Of a DNA stretch of 20,261 nucleotides, positions 1 through 10,657 are shown in pieces. Below the pieces are notes generated by a model. That model was not told the origin of the DNA. It did not search any database and was given only the letters and a program-made list of their open reading frames with translations. Position numbers and translations under genes: made by a program. The stretch spans positions 1 through 20,261 of the forward strand of contig JAHCKF010000022.1 in the NCBI GenBank assembly GCA_026125925.1. Reading direction: 5' to 3'. How positions within the stretch are numbered: position 1 is the stretch's first letter; each line of letters opens with the position of its first letter. Source of the stretch: Pseudolabrys sp. GTDB taxonomy: Bacteria > Pseudomonadota > Alphaproteobacteria > Rhizobiales > Xanthobacteraceae.

Positions 1-734
1 GTGTTCGATCAGCAGGATCGACAATCCGTACTGGTTGCGGATCGACAGCAGCAATTCGTTGAGCTCGGCGCTTTCGCGCGGATTGAGGCCCGCGGCGGGC
101 TCGTCGAGGCACAAGAGAACCGGATCGGTGCACATCGCGCGCGCGATCTCGAGCCGGCGCTGCGCGCCGTAAGGCAGGTCGCCGGCCGGATCGTCGGCGC
201 GGTCGGTGAGGCCGACGCGCTCGAGCCATTCGCGCGCGACGTCAATCGCGGAGCGCTCGGCTTGGCGATAAGCCGGCAGGCCGAGTACGCCGAACAACGT
301 ATAGCCCGAAGCCAGCATCAGGCTGTTGTGCTGGGCGACCATCAGGTTCTCCAGCACCGTCATGCCGGCGAACAGGCGGATGTTCTGGAAGGTGCGGGCG
401 ACGCGGGCCTGCTGCGTCACCAGATAATCCGGCATGCGCTCGAGCTGAAACAGCGAGCCTTGCGGGGTGGTGACGTGGCGCTTGCCGCGGTCGGTGAGGC
501 TTTCCAACTCGCCCCACACCGCGGCGTCGCCATGGCGCAGCGCGATGCGGCCTTCGGTCGGCTTGTAGAAGCCGGTGAGGCAGTTGAACACGGTCGTCTT
601 GCCGGCGCCGTTCGGGCCGATCAGCGCGGTGATGTCGCCCTCGCGTACCTGCAGAGACAGGTTGTCGACGGCGACCAGGCCGCCGAAGCGCATGGTCAGA
701 TGCTCGACCTGGAGCAGGGTGTCGCCGCGCGCCA

Positions 735-735
<1 letters not shown>
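1..735 (-). CDS. livG: LivG-type branched-chain amino acid/aromatic acid ABC transporter ATPase (3' end outside window)
   Basis: ATP-binding subunit of a HAAT-family importer; it powers uptake through the LivH/LivM permease at the inner membrane. The visible 245 residues start MARGDTLLQVEHLTMRFGG and contain Walker A (GPNGAGKTT), the ABC signature in the degenerate form LPYGAQRRLEIARAM, Walker B with catalytic Glu (LLCLDEPAAGLNP) and end exactly at the H-loop (LLIEH), so only the C-terminal tail is missing. The start overlaps the livM stop as TGATG, with AAGGAGG about 10 nt upstream inside livM, indicating translational coupling. A livF would be expected beyond position 1. The family transports branched-chain amino acids, but close relatives take aromatic acids, urea or amides; the substrate cannot be read from the ATPase. 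Confidence 0.93.
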
Positions 736-2108
<1,373 letters not shown>

Positions 2109-2109
2109 G

Positions 2110-3027
2110 TCAGACCTTTTCGACATCGGGACGGCCGAACAGGCCCTGCGGCAGGAATATCAGCGTGATTGCCAGCACCGAGAACGCGGCGACGTCCTTG
2201 TAGTCGATGGTGAAGTAGGCCGACCAGAAAGTTTCGATCAGGCCGATCAGCAGGCCGCCGATCACGGCGCCCGGCAGCGAGCCGATGCCGCCGAGCACCG
2301 CGGCGGTGAAGGCCTTGACGCCCGGCACGAAGCCGTCGGCGAAGCTGACCACGCCGTAATACATCAGGTACATGGTGCCGGCGACGGCGGCGAGCGCCGC
2401 GGCGATGACGAAGGTCATCGAGATGGTGCGGTCGACATTGACGCCGACCAGCGCTGCCATCTTCTGGTCCTGCTCGCAGGCGCGCTGCGCGCGGCCGAGC
2501 CGGGTCTTGGCGACGAGATACCAGAACGCCGCCAGCAGCACGGCGGTGATGCCCCAGATAATCAACTGCTTGTACGACAGGGCAACCGCATAATTGTTGC
2601 TGTCGAGCAGGATGAACTCGCCGCGCACCATCGGCGGGATCGCCTTGTTGCGCGGACCTTGCGTGACCTGCACGAAGTTCGACAGGAAGATCGACATGCC
2701 GATCGCCGAGATCAGCGGCGCGAGGCGGAACGATCCGCGCAGCGGCCGGTAGGCGAGGCGTTCGATGACCCAGTTCACCGCCGAGGTGAACAGCATGGCG
2801 ACGATCAGCACGATCAGCAGCGCCACGGTGATCGAGGCAATGCCGAGCCAGGCCGTGACAAAGAGAAAGGCAATCAGCGCGATGAAGGCGGACACCATGA
2901 ACACGTCGCCATGCGCGAAGTTCACCATGCCGATGATGCCGAACACCATCGTGTAGCCGATGGCGATCAGACCATAGATGGACCCGAGCGTGATGCCGTT
3001 AATGAGCTGCTGGAGGAATACTTCCAT
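2110..3027 (-). CDS. livH: LivH-type branched-chain amino acid ABC transporter permease
   Basis: First membrane permease of the liv-type importer, 305 aa, the usual family length. The N-terminus MEVFLQQLINGITLGSIYG followed by MVFGIIGMVNFAHGD is the hallmark LivH opening, and the loop CEQDQKMAALVGVNVDRTI is the ATPase-coupling segment. About eight hydrophobic segments are visible. It is the first gene of the minus-strand operon and is followed at once by livM. The ribosome site is weak (GGAGAGG about 13 nt upstream). No periplasmic binding protein (livJ/livK) gene is in the window, so the substrate stays open; aromatic-acid transport is a known alternative for this family and would fit the neighbouring pcaDC. 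Confidence 0.94.
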   Translation of the reverse strand: MEVFLQQLINGITLGSIYGLIAIGYTMVFGIIGMVNFAHGDVFMVSAFIALIAFLFVTAWLGIASITVALLIVLIVAMLFTSAVNWVIERLAYRPLRGSFRLAPLISAIGMSIFLSNFVQVTQGPRNKAIPPMVRGEFILLDSNNYAVALSYKQLIIWGITAVLLAAFWYLVAKTRLGRAQRACEQDQKMAALVGVNVDRTISMTFVIAAALAAVAGTMYLMYYGVVSFADGFVPGVKAFTAAVLGGIGSLPGAVIGGLLIGLIETFWSAYFTIDYKDVAAFSVLAITLIFLPQGLFGRPDVEKV

Positions 3028-3238
3028 GCACTTGCCCGCCTCTCCGAAGGAACGGCCCGGCTGCCGTCCATTTCGCCCCTGTGAAATGCTTAACAGGGCG
3101 CAGCCGCAGCGGCAACGCCGAGTTCCGGGATGTTATTAAGTCATTCGTCGCAAACTACGTGCCAAAAGGAGAACGCGTGCCGCGGTGCAATGTAATAAAG
3201 AGACGACGGGCAGGCGAGGGTGGACATAATACCAAAGC

Positions 3239-3265
3239 GGCGGCCGGTCGTTCGACCGGGCCGCC
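3239..3265 (-). terminator. Candidate terminator hairpin after the 27-aa gene
   Basis: GGCGGCC-GGTCG, a TT loop, then CGACC-(G bulge)-GGCCGCC form a 12-bp stem with one bulge. On the minus strand it lies about 30 nt beyond the stop of the small gene and is followed by GCTTTGGTATT, which is only moderately T-rich. It would separate the small gene from the livH promoter region. The stem is seen directly; termination activity is inferred. Confidence 0.5.
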
Positions 3266-3295
3266 GGAGGGTCAGCAATCGGCTGGGGCTCTGCC

Positions 3296-3379
3296 CTAAT
3301 GCAGGCCGCCGAAGATCCAGATCAGCGCCAGGATCGGCAGCGGAATGCCCAACAGCCACAGCAATAGATAACGTCCCAT
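3296..3379 (-). CDS. 27-aa hydrophobic small membrane protein
   Basis: A 27-codon frame encoding MGRYLLLWLLGIPLPILALIWIFGGLH. It is a single hydrophobic helix with a central Gly-Ile-Pro-x-Pro kink and a short Gly/His tail, so it is probably an inner-membrane micropeptide. The start is chosen because AAGGAG sits 7 nt upstream of the ATG at 3379; the open frame runs further upstream but that extension is arginine- and proline-rich and lacks a ribosome site. I recall similar very short proteins in Bradyrhizobium-like genomes, but this is from memory and no function is known to me. It has its own candidate promoter (3417-3442) and hairpin (3239-3265), so it looks like an independent transcription unit. 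Confidence 0.62.
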   Translation of the reverse strand: MGRYLLLWLLGIPLPILALIWIFGGLH

Positions 3380-3755
3380 AGTCAGCTCCTTCGTCCTCAG
3401 GATAATTCGACAAGGGAACTCTTGGCGCGGCGGATCGGTTCCGCGCGGACAACGCGACAAGGTGTGCGGGAACCGAAGGCCGTGGAACGGGTTGCCGTGG
3501 CTGTCCGGCAGCAGACATGCGGCAGGCCGCGTTTGCCGGCGCGCGCCAAACTGTGCGGCAAGCCGCGCCGCCACACGTGACCTGTTCGATCTCTATTCGG
3601 CGCCGGACAATCCGGGCCGCGCCCGCCCGCATCGGCTGCGTTAAGCTTGACGAAGCCGCTTAACGGCCCGGGCCGGTAAGGTAAAGTTTTGGTTTCCTTT
3701 GAACCTTGCATTTGAAGCGCCTACCCATGAAGCGAGGGAATTATGGGAGCGCGCC
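3380..3755. other. Divergent intergenic region, 376 bp, without a supported gene
   Basis: This stretch separates the minus-strand 27-aa gene from the plus-strand membrane protein gene. Short frames run through it, but they are Arg/Pro-rich and lack ribosome sites. It holds the EcfG-like motif above, a perfect 12-bp palindrome CGGCCCGGGCCG at 3664-3675, and imperfect copies of GCGGCA(A/G)GCCGCG around 3518-3572. No convincing -35/-10 pair for the plus-strand gene was found. Confidence 0.5.
3417..3442 (-). promoter_or_regulatory. Candidate EcfG-type (general stress sigma factor) promoter for the 27-aa gene
   Basis: Minus strand reads GGAAC, 17 nt, then AGTT, close to the alphaproteobacterial EcfG pattern GGAAC-N16/17-CGTT (one mismatch). 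The -10 element would lie 38 bp upstream of the ATG at 3379. The pattern is short and the region is GC-rich, so this is a suggestion only. Confidence 0.3.
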
Positions 3756-4277
3756 ATGCGTAAGGTCTCAGGGGCTACCGTCGCGACGATCGTGATGATC
3801 GCGCTGTATTTCACGTTATTCTGGGGTTACGACGCGCTGCGCGTCCTGACCTCGCCGACTTATGGTCTCGACGATGTCTGGCGTTCGCAATTCGTCTTCG
3901 GCATCGGCAGCTATTTCTCGCTGTCGCCAACGGGCCTGATGAAGCTTGCGGCTTTCTTCGGCGCCGTGAAATTCGCGGTGGCGCTGGCCTGCGCCGTGCA
4001 CATCGCCGACCGTCTGCGCAGCCTCGCCGGCGGCAAGGCCAATGCCGATATCCTCGAAGGCGGACTGATCGTCGTCCTCCTCGTCAGCCTCGTCTCGGTC
4101 GGCCCTTCGGTGTGGTCGCAGCACGCCGAGCTGCTGCGCGAGCAGGTGTTGCAGCTGTTGCTGGCGGCGCTCGCCGTCGCGCTCTGCCTCGTCGAGCGCA
4201 GCTATTCGCGCCGCGCCGCCGCTCCGGCGACGCCAGCGCCGTTGTCGCGGCTCGAGCGACTGTCGGCGTCGCACTGA
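3756..4277 (+). CDS. Hypothetical four-helix membrane protein
   Basis: An unrecognised inner-membrane protein of 173 aa. Four hydrophobic segments are visible: ATVATIVMIALYFTLFW, LMKLAAFFGAVKFAVALACAV, GGLIVVLLVSLVSVG and VLQLLLAALAVALCLVE, with an Arg/Ala/Pro-rich tail. The start is the ATG at 3756 because GGGAG lies 6 nt upstream; the same frame is open from a TTG at 3699, which would add 19 charged residues and has no good ribosome site. It stands alone, ends in a strong terminator, and is convergent with pcaC. No catalytic motif is seen, so no function is assigned. Confidence 0.75.
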   Translation: MRKVSGATVATIVMIALYFTLFWGYDALRVLTSPTYGLDDVWRSQFVFGIGSYFSLSPTGLMKLAAFFGAVKFAVALACAVHIADRLRSLAGGKANADILEGGLIVVLLVSLVSVGPSVWSQHAELLREQVLQLLLAALAVALCLVERSYSRRAAAPATPAPLSRLERLSASH

Positions 4278-4294
4278 ACTCGTACACGCGCGAT

Positions 4295-4335
4295 AACGGC
4301 GTCCGGCCGTCGCCGGGCGCCGTTTGCTATTTTTT
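4295..4335 (+). terminator. Rho-independent terminator after the membrane protein gene
   Basis: AACGGCG-T-CCGGC, loop CGTC, GCCGG-G-CGCCGTT gives a 13-pair stem including one G-U pair (4295-4324), followed by TTGC and the tract TATTTTTT up to 4335. The T-tract is also the stop and last two Lys codons of pcaC read from the other strand, so the end of pcaC doubles as the U-tract of the facing gene. Confidence 0.7.
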
Positions 4336-4704
4336 CAGTTCGGCGATGATGGCCGCCGTTTCCTTGAAGGCGTGGTTGGCCGCCGGCACGCCGCAGTAGA
4401 TCGCCTGCTGCAGCAGGATCTCCTTGATGTCGTCCGGCGTGAAGCCGCCTTCGGTCAGCGCGGCGCGCACATGCATGGTGAACTCGTCCCAGTGGCCGAG
4501 CGCCAGCATGGTGCCGATGACGAGGATGCGGCGCGTGCGCTCGTCGTAGTGCGGCCGGGTCCACACCTCGCCCCAGGCGGCGCGGGTGATGAAATCCTGG
4601 AATTCGGAATTGAGCGGCGTCTTGTTGGCGCGATCGACCCAGGCCGCGCCGAGCACCTTGCGGCGCTTCGCCATGCCGGCGTCGTAGCGTTCTTTCTCGT
4701 CCAT
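4327..4704 (-). CDS. pcaC: 4-carboxymuconolactone decarboxylase
   Basis: Decarboxylates 4-carboxymuconolactone to 3-oxoadipate enol-lactone in the protocatechuate branch of the beta-ketoadipate pathway (cytoplasm). The 125-aa length and the sequence (MDEKERYDAGMAKRRKVLG, the central HYDERTRRILVIGTMLALGHWDEFTMHVRAAL and the C-terminal EILLQQAIYCGVPAANHAF with Cys104 and His111) match PcaC of the carboxymuconolactone decarboxylase family. GAGGTGA lies 5 nt before the ATG. It follows pcaD on the same strand after 111 bp that include a palindrome (4782-4801). Other AhpD-like members exist, but the adjacent enol-lactonase makes PcaC the best call. Confidence 0.92.
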   Translation of the reverse strand: MDEKERYDAGMAKRRKVLGAAWVDRANKTPLNSEFQDFITRAAWGEVWTRPHYDERTRRILVIGTMLALGHWDEFTMHVRAALTEGGFTPDDIKEILLQQAIYCGVPAANHAFKETAAIIAELKK

Positions 4705-4781
4705 GATTCACCTCGCGTGGTTTTGCCCGCTCGTCCCGTGAAAGCGTGGGCCCAATTTTTGTCACATCCGGCAAGCGACGG

Positions 4782-4801
4782 ATTCCCGCCTGCGCGGGAA
4801 T
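4782..4801. repeat. Palindrome with 8-bp arms in the pcaD-pcaC gap
   Basis: ATTCCCGC, loop CTGC, GCGGGAAT: a perfect 8-bp inverted repeat, preceded by GACGG. The ATTCCCGC...GCGGGAAT core is a widespread short intergenic repeat type in proteobacteria. It lies between pcaD and pcaC and might attenuate or stabilise the operon mRNA; no U-tract follows, so it is not called a terminator. Confidence 0.6.
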
Positions 4802-4815
4802 GAGCGGAGATTGGT

Positions 4816-5598
4816 TCAGCTCTTCAGAAAATCGAGCACGGCCCTGGTGTAGGCGCCGGGCTGCTCGACGTTAGAAATGTGAGAGGCGTCAATACTGACG
4901 ACCCTGGCACCCGGGATCTGCCGCGCGATGTCTTCGCCGCGCGCCGGCGGCGTCGCCGGATCCTGCGCGCCGACAATCACCAGCGTCGGCGCCGTGATCG
5001 AAGCGTTGGATGCACGAAAATCCATGTCGCGGATCGCGCCGCAGCAGGCCATGTAGCCCTGCTTGTCGGAGGAGAGGAAGATCTCCTTCATGCGGTCGAT
5101 CGCCTGCGGCGCTTTGGCGCGGAAGCCTGCGGTGAACCAGCGCTCCATGTTCGGGTCGACCAGCTTCTCCAGCGGGTTGTTCTGAAGGAAGCGGATGCGG
5201 TCGTCCCACGGCTTCTTGTCGTCGTAGTAGTAATTGGTGTTCGACAGGATGAGCTTGCCGATGCGGTCGGGCGCGTTGGCGCCCAGCCATTGTCCGACCA
5301 TGCCGCCCATCGATAGTCCGCACCAGTGTGTCCGCTCGACGCCGAGCGCATCGAGCACGCTGAGCACATCGCGGCCGAACCGCTCCATGGAATAAGGGCC
5401 CGCCGGCGCATCGGAGCCGCCGTGGCCGCGGCGATCGTAACGGATGACGCGGAATTGCCGCGCCCATTCGTCGACCTGATCGTCCCACATGTGAATATTG
5501 GTGCCGAGCGAGTTCGACAGCATCAGCACCGGTGCGCTGTCGCTGCCCGAGACCTCGACATTGATGCGGCAGCCATCGTCGGTTGTAATCAGCGGCAT
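4816..5598 (-). CDS. pcaD: 3-oxoadipate enol-lactonase
   Basis: Alpha/beta hydrolase of 260 aa that hydrolyses 3-oxoadipate enol-lactone to 3-oxoadipate, the step after PcaC. The oxyanion region LSNSLGTNIHMWDDQ, the RYDRRGHGGSDAP strand, the nucleophile elbow GLSMGG (Ser96), Asp213 in GAQDPATPP and His240 in DASHISNVE are all present, so the catalytic triad is complete. GGAG lies about 8 nt upstream of the ATG. pcaD is first in a pcaD-pcaC unit; pcaB, pcaG, pcaH and the regulator pcaQ are not in the window. It is divergent from coxG across about 135 bp. Generic alpha/beta hydrolases look alike, but the motif set and pcaC partner are specific. Confidence 0.92.
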   Translation of the reverse strand: MPLITTDDGCRINVEVSGSDSAPVLMLSNSLGTNIHMWDDQVDEWARQFRVIRYDRRGHGGSDAPAGPYSMERFGRDVLSVLDALGVERTHWCGLSMGGMVGQWLGANAPDRIGKLILSNTNYYYDDKKPWDDRIRFLQNNPLEKLVDPNMERWFTAGFRAKAPQAIDRMKEIFLSSDKQGYMACCGAIRDMDFRASNASITAPTLVIVGAQDPATPPARGEDIARQIPGARVVSIDASHISNVEQPGAYTRAVLDFLKS

Positions 5599-5733
5599 GA
5601 AATTTCTCCGGTGACGTGGAGAACAGGATTAATGCGGCCGCAGCCATGCTGCAAAGCCCTTTTCAGCGGGCGCGCGAAGCCTTAAGTCCTCCCCCGGGCC
5701 GGCGACGGGCCCGACGAGAAGGAGATAGCGGCC

Positions 5734-6192
5734 ATGGCAATGACGATGACGGGCGAAGTGCAGCTTCCTGCGAGCCGGGAAGTGGTCTACGCGAAGCTCA
5801 ACGATCCCGAGGTCCTCAAGGCCTGCATTCCCGGCTGCGAGACCCTGACCCTGACGTCGCCGACGGACTTCGAGGCCGTTGCCGTGACCAAGATCGGGCC
5901 GGTCAAGGCGCGGTTCAAGGGCAAGGTGCATCTGACCGATCTCGACCCGCCGAACGGCTACAAGATTTCCGGTGAGGGTGACGGCGGCGTTGCCGGTTTC
6001 GCCAAGGGCGGCGCGACGGTGACGCTGACGGAAAAGGACGGCGGCACGCTGCTGACCTACAACGTCGAGGCGCAGATCGGTGGCAAGCTCGCCCAGCTCG
6101 GCCAACGCCTGGTCAATGGCGCGGCCAAGAAGACCGCCGACGATTTCTTCAAGAACTTCGCCGCCAATGTCGGCGGCGCGCCGGCAGCCTGA
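5734..6192 (+). CDS. coxG: CoxG-like SRPBCC protein (CO dehydrogenase subunit G family)
   Basis: A 152-aa START/SRPBCC-fold protein. The opening MTGEVQLPASREVVYAKLNDPEVLKACIPGCETL, the middle VGPVKA-type segment (KIGPVKARFKGKVHLTDLDPP) and the ending GQRLVNGAAKKTADDFFKNFA are diagnostic of the CoxG family. CoxG proteins are linked to CO dehydrogenase-type Mo enzymes and proposed to act at the membrane or with quinones. This copy lacks the C-terminal extension of the longer (about 200-aa) CoxG forms, so no membrane tail is visible. AAGGAG lies 9 nt before the ATG at 5734. It has its own terminator and is separated from coxS by the inverted BA14K gene, so it is probably not co-transcribed with coxSLM. 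Confidence 0.88.
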   Translation: MAMTMTGEVQLPASREVVYAKLNDPEVLKACIPGCETLTLTSPTDFEAVAVTKIGPVKARFKGKVHLTDLDPPNGYKISGEGDGGVAGFAKGGATVTLTEKDGGTLLTYNVEAQIGGKLAQLGQRLVNGAAKKTADDFFKNFAANVGGAPAA

Positions 6193-6210
6193 TCCGCCTG
6201 CCGGATACAA

Positions 6211-6237
6211 AAAAGCCGCCCCTTTGGGCGGCTTTTT
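6211..6237. terminator. Bidirectional rho-independent terminator between coxG and the BA14K gene
   Basis: An 11-bp perfect stem AAAAGCCGCCC / GGGCGGCTTTT with loop CTTT, flanked by an A-run on the left and a T-run on the right. It lies 18 bp after the coxG stop and 21 bp after the stop of the convergent BA14K gene, so it can serve both. Confidence 0.9.
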
Positions 6238-6258
6238 CTATTGGTCGTGGAGCGGGCG

Positions 6259-6591
6259 CTACGGGCAGGGGTGGCGATAGCCGTCATAGCCGAGATAGGT
6301 GCCCGACGCCGGATCATACGACCTGAAGCGACGCATGCAGTAGCCGACGGCGTCGCCGCCGGGGCCGGCGTCATAATAGACCGGTCCGGGCCCGTAGCCG
6401 TAGTAGGGCCGCTGCGCGGCGAGCGCGCCGCCGAGAATGGCGCCGGCCGCGAAGCCGCCGAGCGCGGCACCGCCGCCCCAGCCGCCGTGGTGATGACGAT
6501 GGCGCCAGCGTGCGTCGGCCGGCGTTGCCGCCGCCACCACTGACGCGATGAGAGCGACCACCGCGATCGCCGCTGTAAACTTCCTACGCAT
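6259..6591 (-). CDS. BA14K family secreted protein
   Basis: A 110-aa exported protein of the BA14K (Brucella immunoreactive 14-kDa, lectin-like) family. It begins with a signal peptide (MRRKF, hydrophobic [16 protein letters not shown], then PADA as the likely cleavage site), followed by a His/Gly-rich stretch, a glycine-zipper-like hydrophobic segment ([21 protein letters not shown]) and the conserved C-terminal signature [25 protein letters not shown] with two Cys. The start at 6591 is chosen because it begins the signal peptide; the frame also opens at a TTG at 6621, which would bury it. Role is probably in the envelope; the molecular function is unclear. An EcfG-like promoter motif lies 43 bp upstream. 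Confidence 0.9.
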   Translation of the reverse strand: MRRKFTAAIAVVALIASVVAAATPADARWRHRHHHGGWGGGAALGGFAAGAILGGALAAQRPYYGYGPGPVYYDAGPGGDAVGYCMRRFRSYDPASGTYLGYDGYRHPCP

Positions 6592-6907
6592 GGTGCAGCC
6601 TTTCGTCGCTGTCGAAACCAACCTGCGACACTAAACGCCGGACCCTTTTTCCGTTCCCTGAATGAACGTAATTTTGCGAGAAACATCGACTTTCGGCGCA
6701 ATCCGCCAATTGTGCATCGCAACCATGCTCTGTTCGCGCCGATTTTAGGTTGGAACCGCTTGACCCATGCGCATTCGGGGGTTCAAGTTAGTCTGGTTCA
6801 AAAGCGGATTCCGGTTCGAAATCGGCCCGCATCTGTAGGGATGAGCCGGCGTCAGGCGTGGCGGTGGCTAAAAGCGGGGCGTTGGTCCCCAGTTCTGGGA
6901 GGATTTC
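6592..6907. other. Divergent intergenic region upstream of coxS, with GGTTC repeats
   Basis: A 316-bp gene-free stretch between the BA14K gene (minus) and coxS (plus). It holds the EcfG-like motif near its left end. Nearer coxS there are two direct copies of GGTTCAA at 6780-6786 and 6795-6801 (15-bp period) and a variant GGTTCGA at 6813-6819. A TTGACC at 6760-6765 could be a -35 element, but no good -10 follows at 16-18 bp. The repeats may be an operator for the cox operon; this is inference. Confidence 0.4.
6634..6657 (-). promoter_or_regulatory. Candidate EcfG-type stress promoter for the BA14K gene
   Basis: Minus strand has GGAAC, 15 nt, then CGTTT. Both elements match the alphaproteobacterial EcfG consensus exactly, but the spacer is one nt shorter than the usual 16-17. 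The -10 end lies 43 bp before the ATG at 6591. Confidence 0.38.
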
Positions 6908-7381
6908 ATGGCGAAAGTGTCCATGACGGTGAACGGCAAGACCGTCACCGGCGATGTCGAACCGCGAACCCTGTTGGTGCAATTTTTGCGCGAAAACCTG
7001 CGGCTGACGGGCACTCACGTCGGCTGCGACACCTCGCAATGCGGCGCCTGCGTCGTCCATATCGACGGCATCGCCGCCAAATCCTGCACCACCTTGGCGG
7101 TCCAGTGCGAAGGCCAGTCGATCACCACGATCGAAGGTCTGGCGAGCCCGGACGGCAAGCTGCACCCGATGCAGGAAGCCTTCCGCGAGAACCACGGCCT
7201 GCAGTGCGGCTATTGCACCCCCGGCATGATCATGGCCGCGCTCGACATCGTGCGCCGCAACGGCAACGAACTCGACGAGCACACGATCCGCGAACAGCTC
7301 GACGGCAACATCTGCCGCTGCACCGGCTACCACAATATCGTCAAGGCGATTGAAGCCGGCGCGCGGGCGATGGCCAAATAG
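6908..7381 (+). CDS. coxS: Molybdenum hydroxylase (form II CO dehydrogenase-like) small 2Fe-2S subunit
   Basis: Iron-sulfur subunit of a xanthine-oxidase-family enzyme, passing electrons from the Mo site to FAD. In 157 aa the N-terminal ferredoxin-like cluster ligands are Cys40, Cys45, Cys48 and Cys60 ([10 protein letters not shown]...KSC), and the C-terminal [2Fe-2S] domain carries Cys100, Cys103, Cys136 and Cys138 (CGYCTPGM...ICRCTGY). All eight ligands are present. GGGAGGA lies about 6 nt upstream of the ATG. It is the first gene of the S-L-M order typical of form II CO dehydrogenases; coxL follows after 68 bp. Confidence 0.96.
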   Translation: MAKVSMTVNGKTVTGDVEPRTLLVQFLRENLRLTGTHVGCDTSQCGACVVHIDGIAAKSCTTLAVQCEGQSITTIEGLASPDGKLHPMQEAFRENHGLQCGYCTPGMIMAALDIVRRNGNELDEHTIREQLDGNICRCTGYHNIVKAIEAGARAMAK

Positions 7382-7449
7382 CGCCGGCGCTGCTCGCGAC
7401 CTTGGCTACCGAACAACGTCGATAAGAAGACAATGGGAGGAAGCTGCCA

Positions 7450-9810
<2,361 letters not shown>

Positions 9811-9831
9811 GAATTCGAACGGAGAACGTCG

Positions 9832-10632
9832 ATGTACAACTTCACCTTCCATCGCCCGACCACGGTGCGTCAGGCCGCCGGCCTTTTGTCGCGCAACCCG
9901 GAGGGCAAGCTGCTCGCTGGCGGGCACTCGCTGCTGCCGGTGATGAAGCAGCGGCTGGCGCAGCCGTCCGCCATCATCGACCTGTCGCAGGTCGAGGGCA
10001 TGACCGGTGTCGAACTCAAGGGCCGTTCGGTCGTGATCGGCGCCATGACGCGCCACGCCGACGTCGCCAAGTCCGACGTGCTCAAGGAAGTGCTGCCGGG
10101 TCTGGCCTCGGTGCCGGGCTCGATCGGCGATCCGCAGGTGCGCAACCGCGGCACGATCGGCGGTTCGATCGCCAACAACGATCCGAACGCCGACTATCCG
10201 GCGGCGTGCCTGGGTCTCGGCGCCACCATTATCACCAACAAGCGCCGAATCGCCGCCGACGACTTTTTCACCGGCATGTTCTCGACCGCGCTGGAAGAGG
10301 GCGAGATCATCGTCAAGGTGTCGTTCCCGATTGCCAAGAAGGCGGCCTACGAGAAATTCAAGCATCCGGCGTCGGGCTTCGCGCTGGTCGGCGTGTTCGT
10401 GTCGAAGCGCGGCCCGGACATCCGCGTCGCGGTCACCGGCGCCGGCTCGAACGGCGTGTTCCGCGTCAAGTCGTTCGAAGAGGCGTTGGCCAAGCGTTTT
10501 TCGCCGAAGTCGATCGAGGGTTTGACCATCCCGGCCTCGGGCATGAACTCCGACATTCACGCCACGCCCGAATATCGCGCGCATCTGGTCGCCGTTCTGG
10601 CCAAGCGCGCGCTGGCGAAAGCAACGGCCTAA
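9832..10632 (+). CDS. coxM: Molybdenum hydroxylase (form II CO dehydrogenase-like) FAD-binding medium subunit
   Basis: Flavoprotein subunit of 266 aa that takes electrons from CoxS. The two FAD pyrophosphate-binding motifs are visible: AGGHS at 29-33 (LLAGGHSLLPVMKQR) and TIGGS at 108-112 (VRNRGTIGGSIANNDPNADYPAA). The C-terminal half has the CO dehydrogenase flavoprotein C-terminal domain region (KHPASGFALVGVFVS). GGAG lies about 8 nt before the ATG, and only 21 bp separate it from coxL. Gene order S-L-M agrees with form II operons; form I operons are M-S-L. Confidence 0.95.
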   Translation: MYNFTFHRPTTVRQAAGLLSRNPEGKLLAGGHSLLPVMKQRLAQPSAIIDLSQVEGMTGVELKGRSVVIGAMTRHADVAKSDVLKEVLPGLASVPGSIGDPQVRNRGTIGGSIANNDPNADYPAACLGLGATIITNKRRIAADDFFTGMFSTALEEGEIIVKVSFPIAKKAAYEKFKHPASGFALVGVFVSKRGPDIRVAVTGAGSNGVFRVKSFEEALAKRFSPKSIEGLTIPASGMNSDIHATPEYRAHLVAVLAKRALAKATA

Positions 10633-10657
10633 AGCGCTTCGCGCGTCGGTTATTGTC

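Noticed and set aside
3081..3299. 72-codon plus-strand frame between livH and the 27-aa gene
   Set aside because: Overlaps the hairpin and the likely liv promoter region; composition not protein-like and start unsupported.
3462..3644. 60-codon plus-strand frame in the 3380-3755 gap
   Set aside because: Arg/Ala/Pro-rich, no ribosome site, and it overlaps likely promoter sequence.
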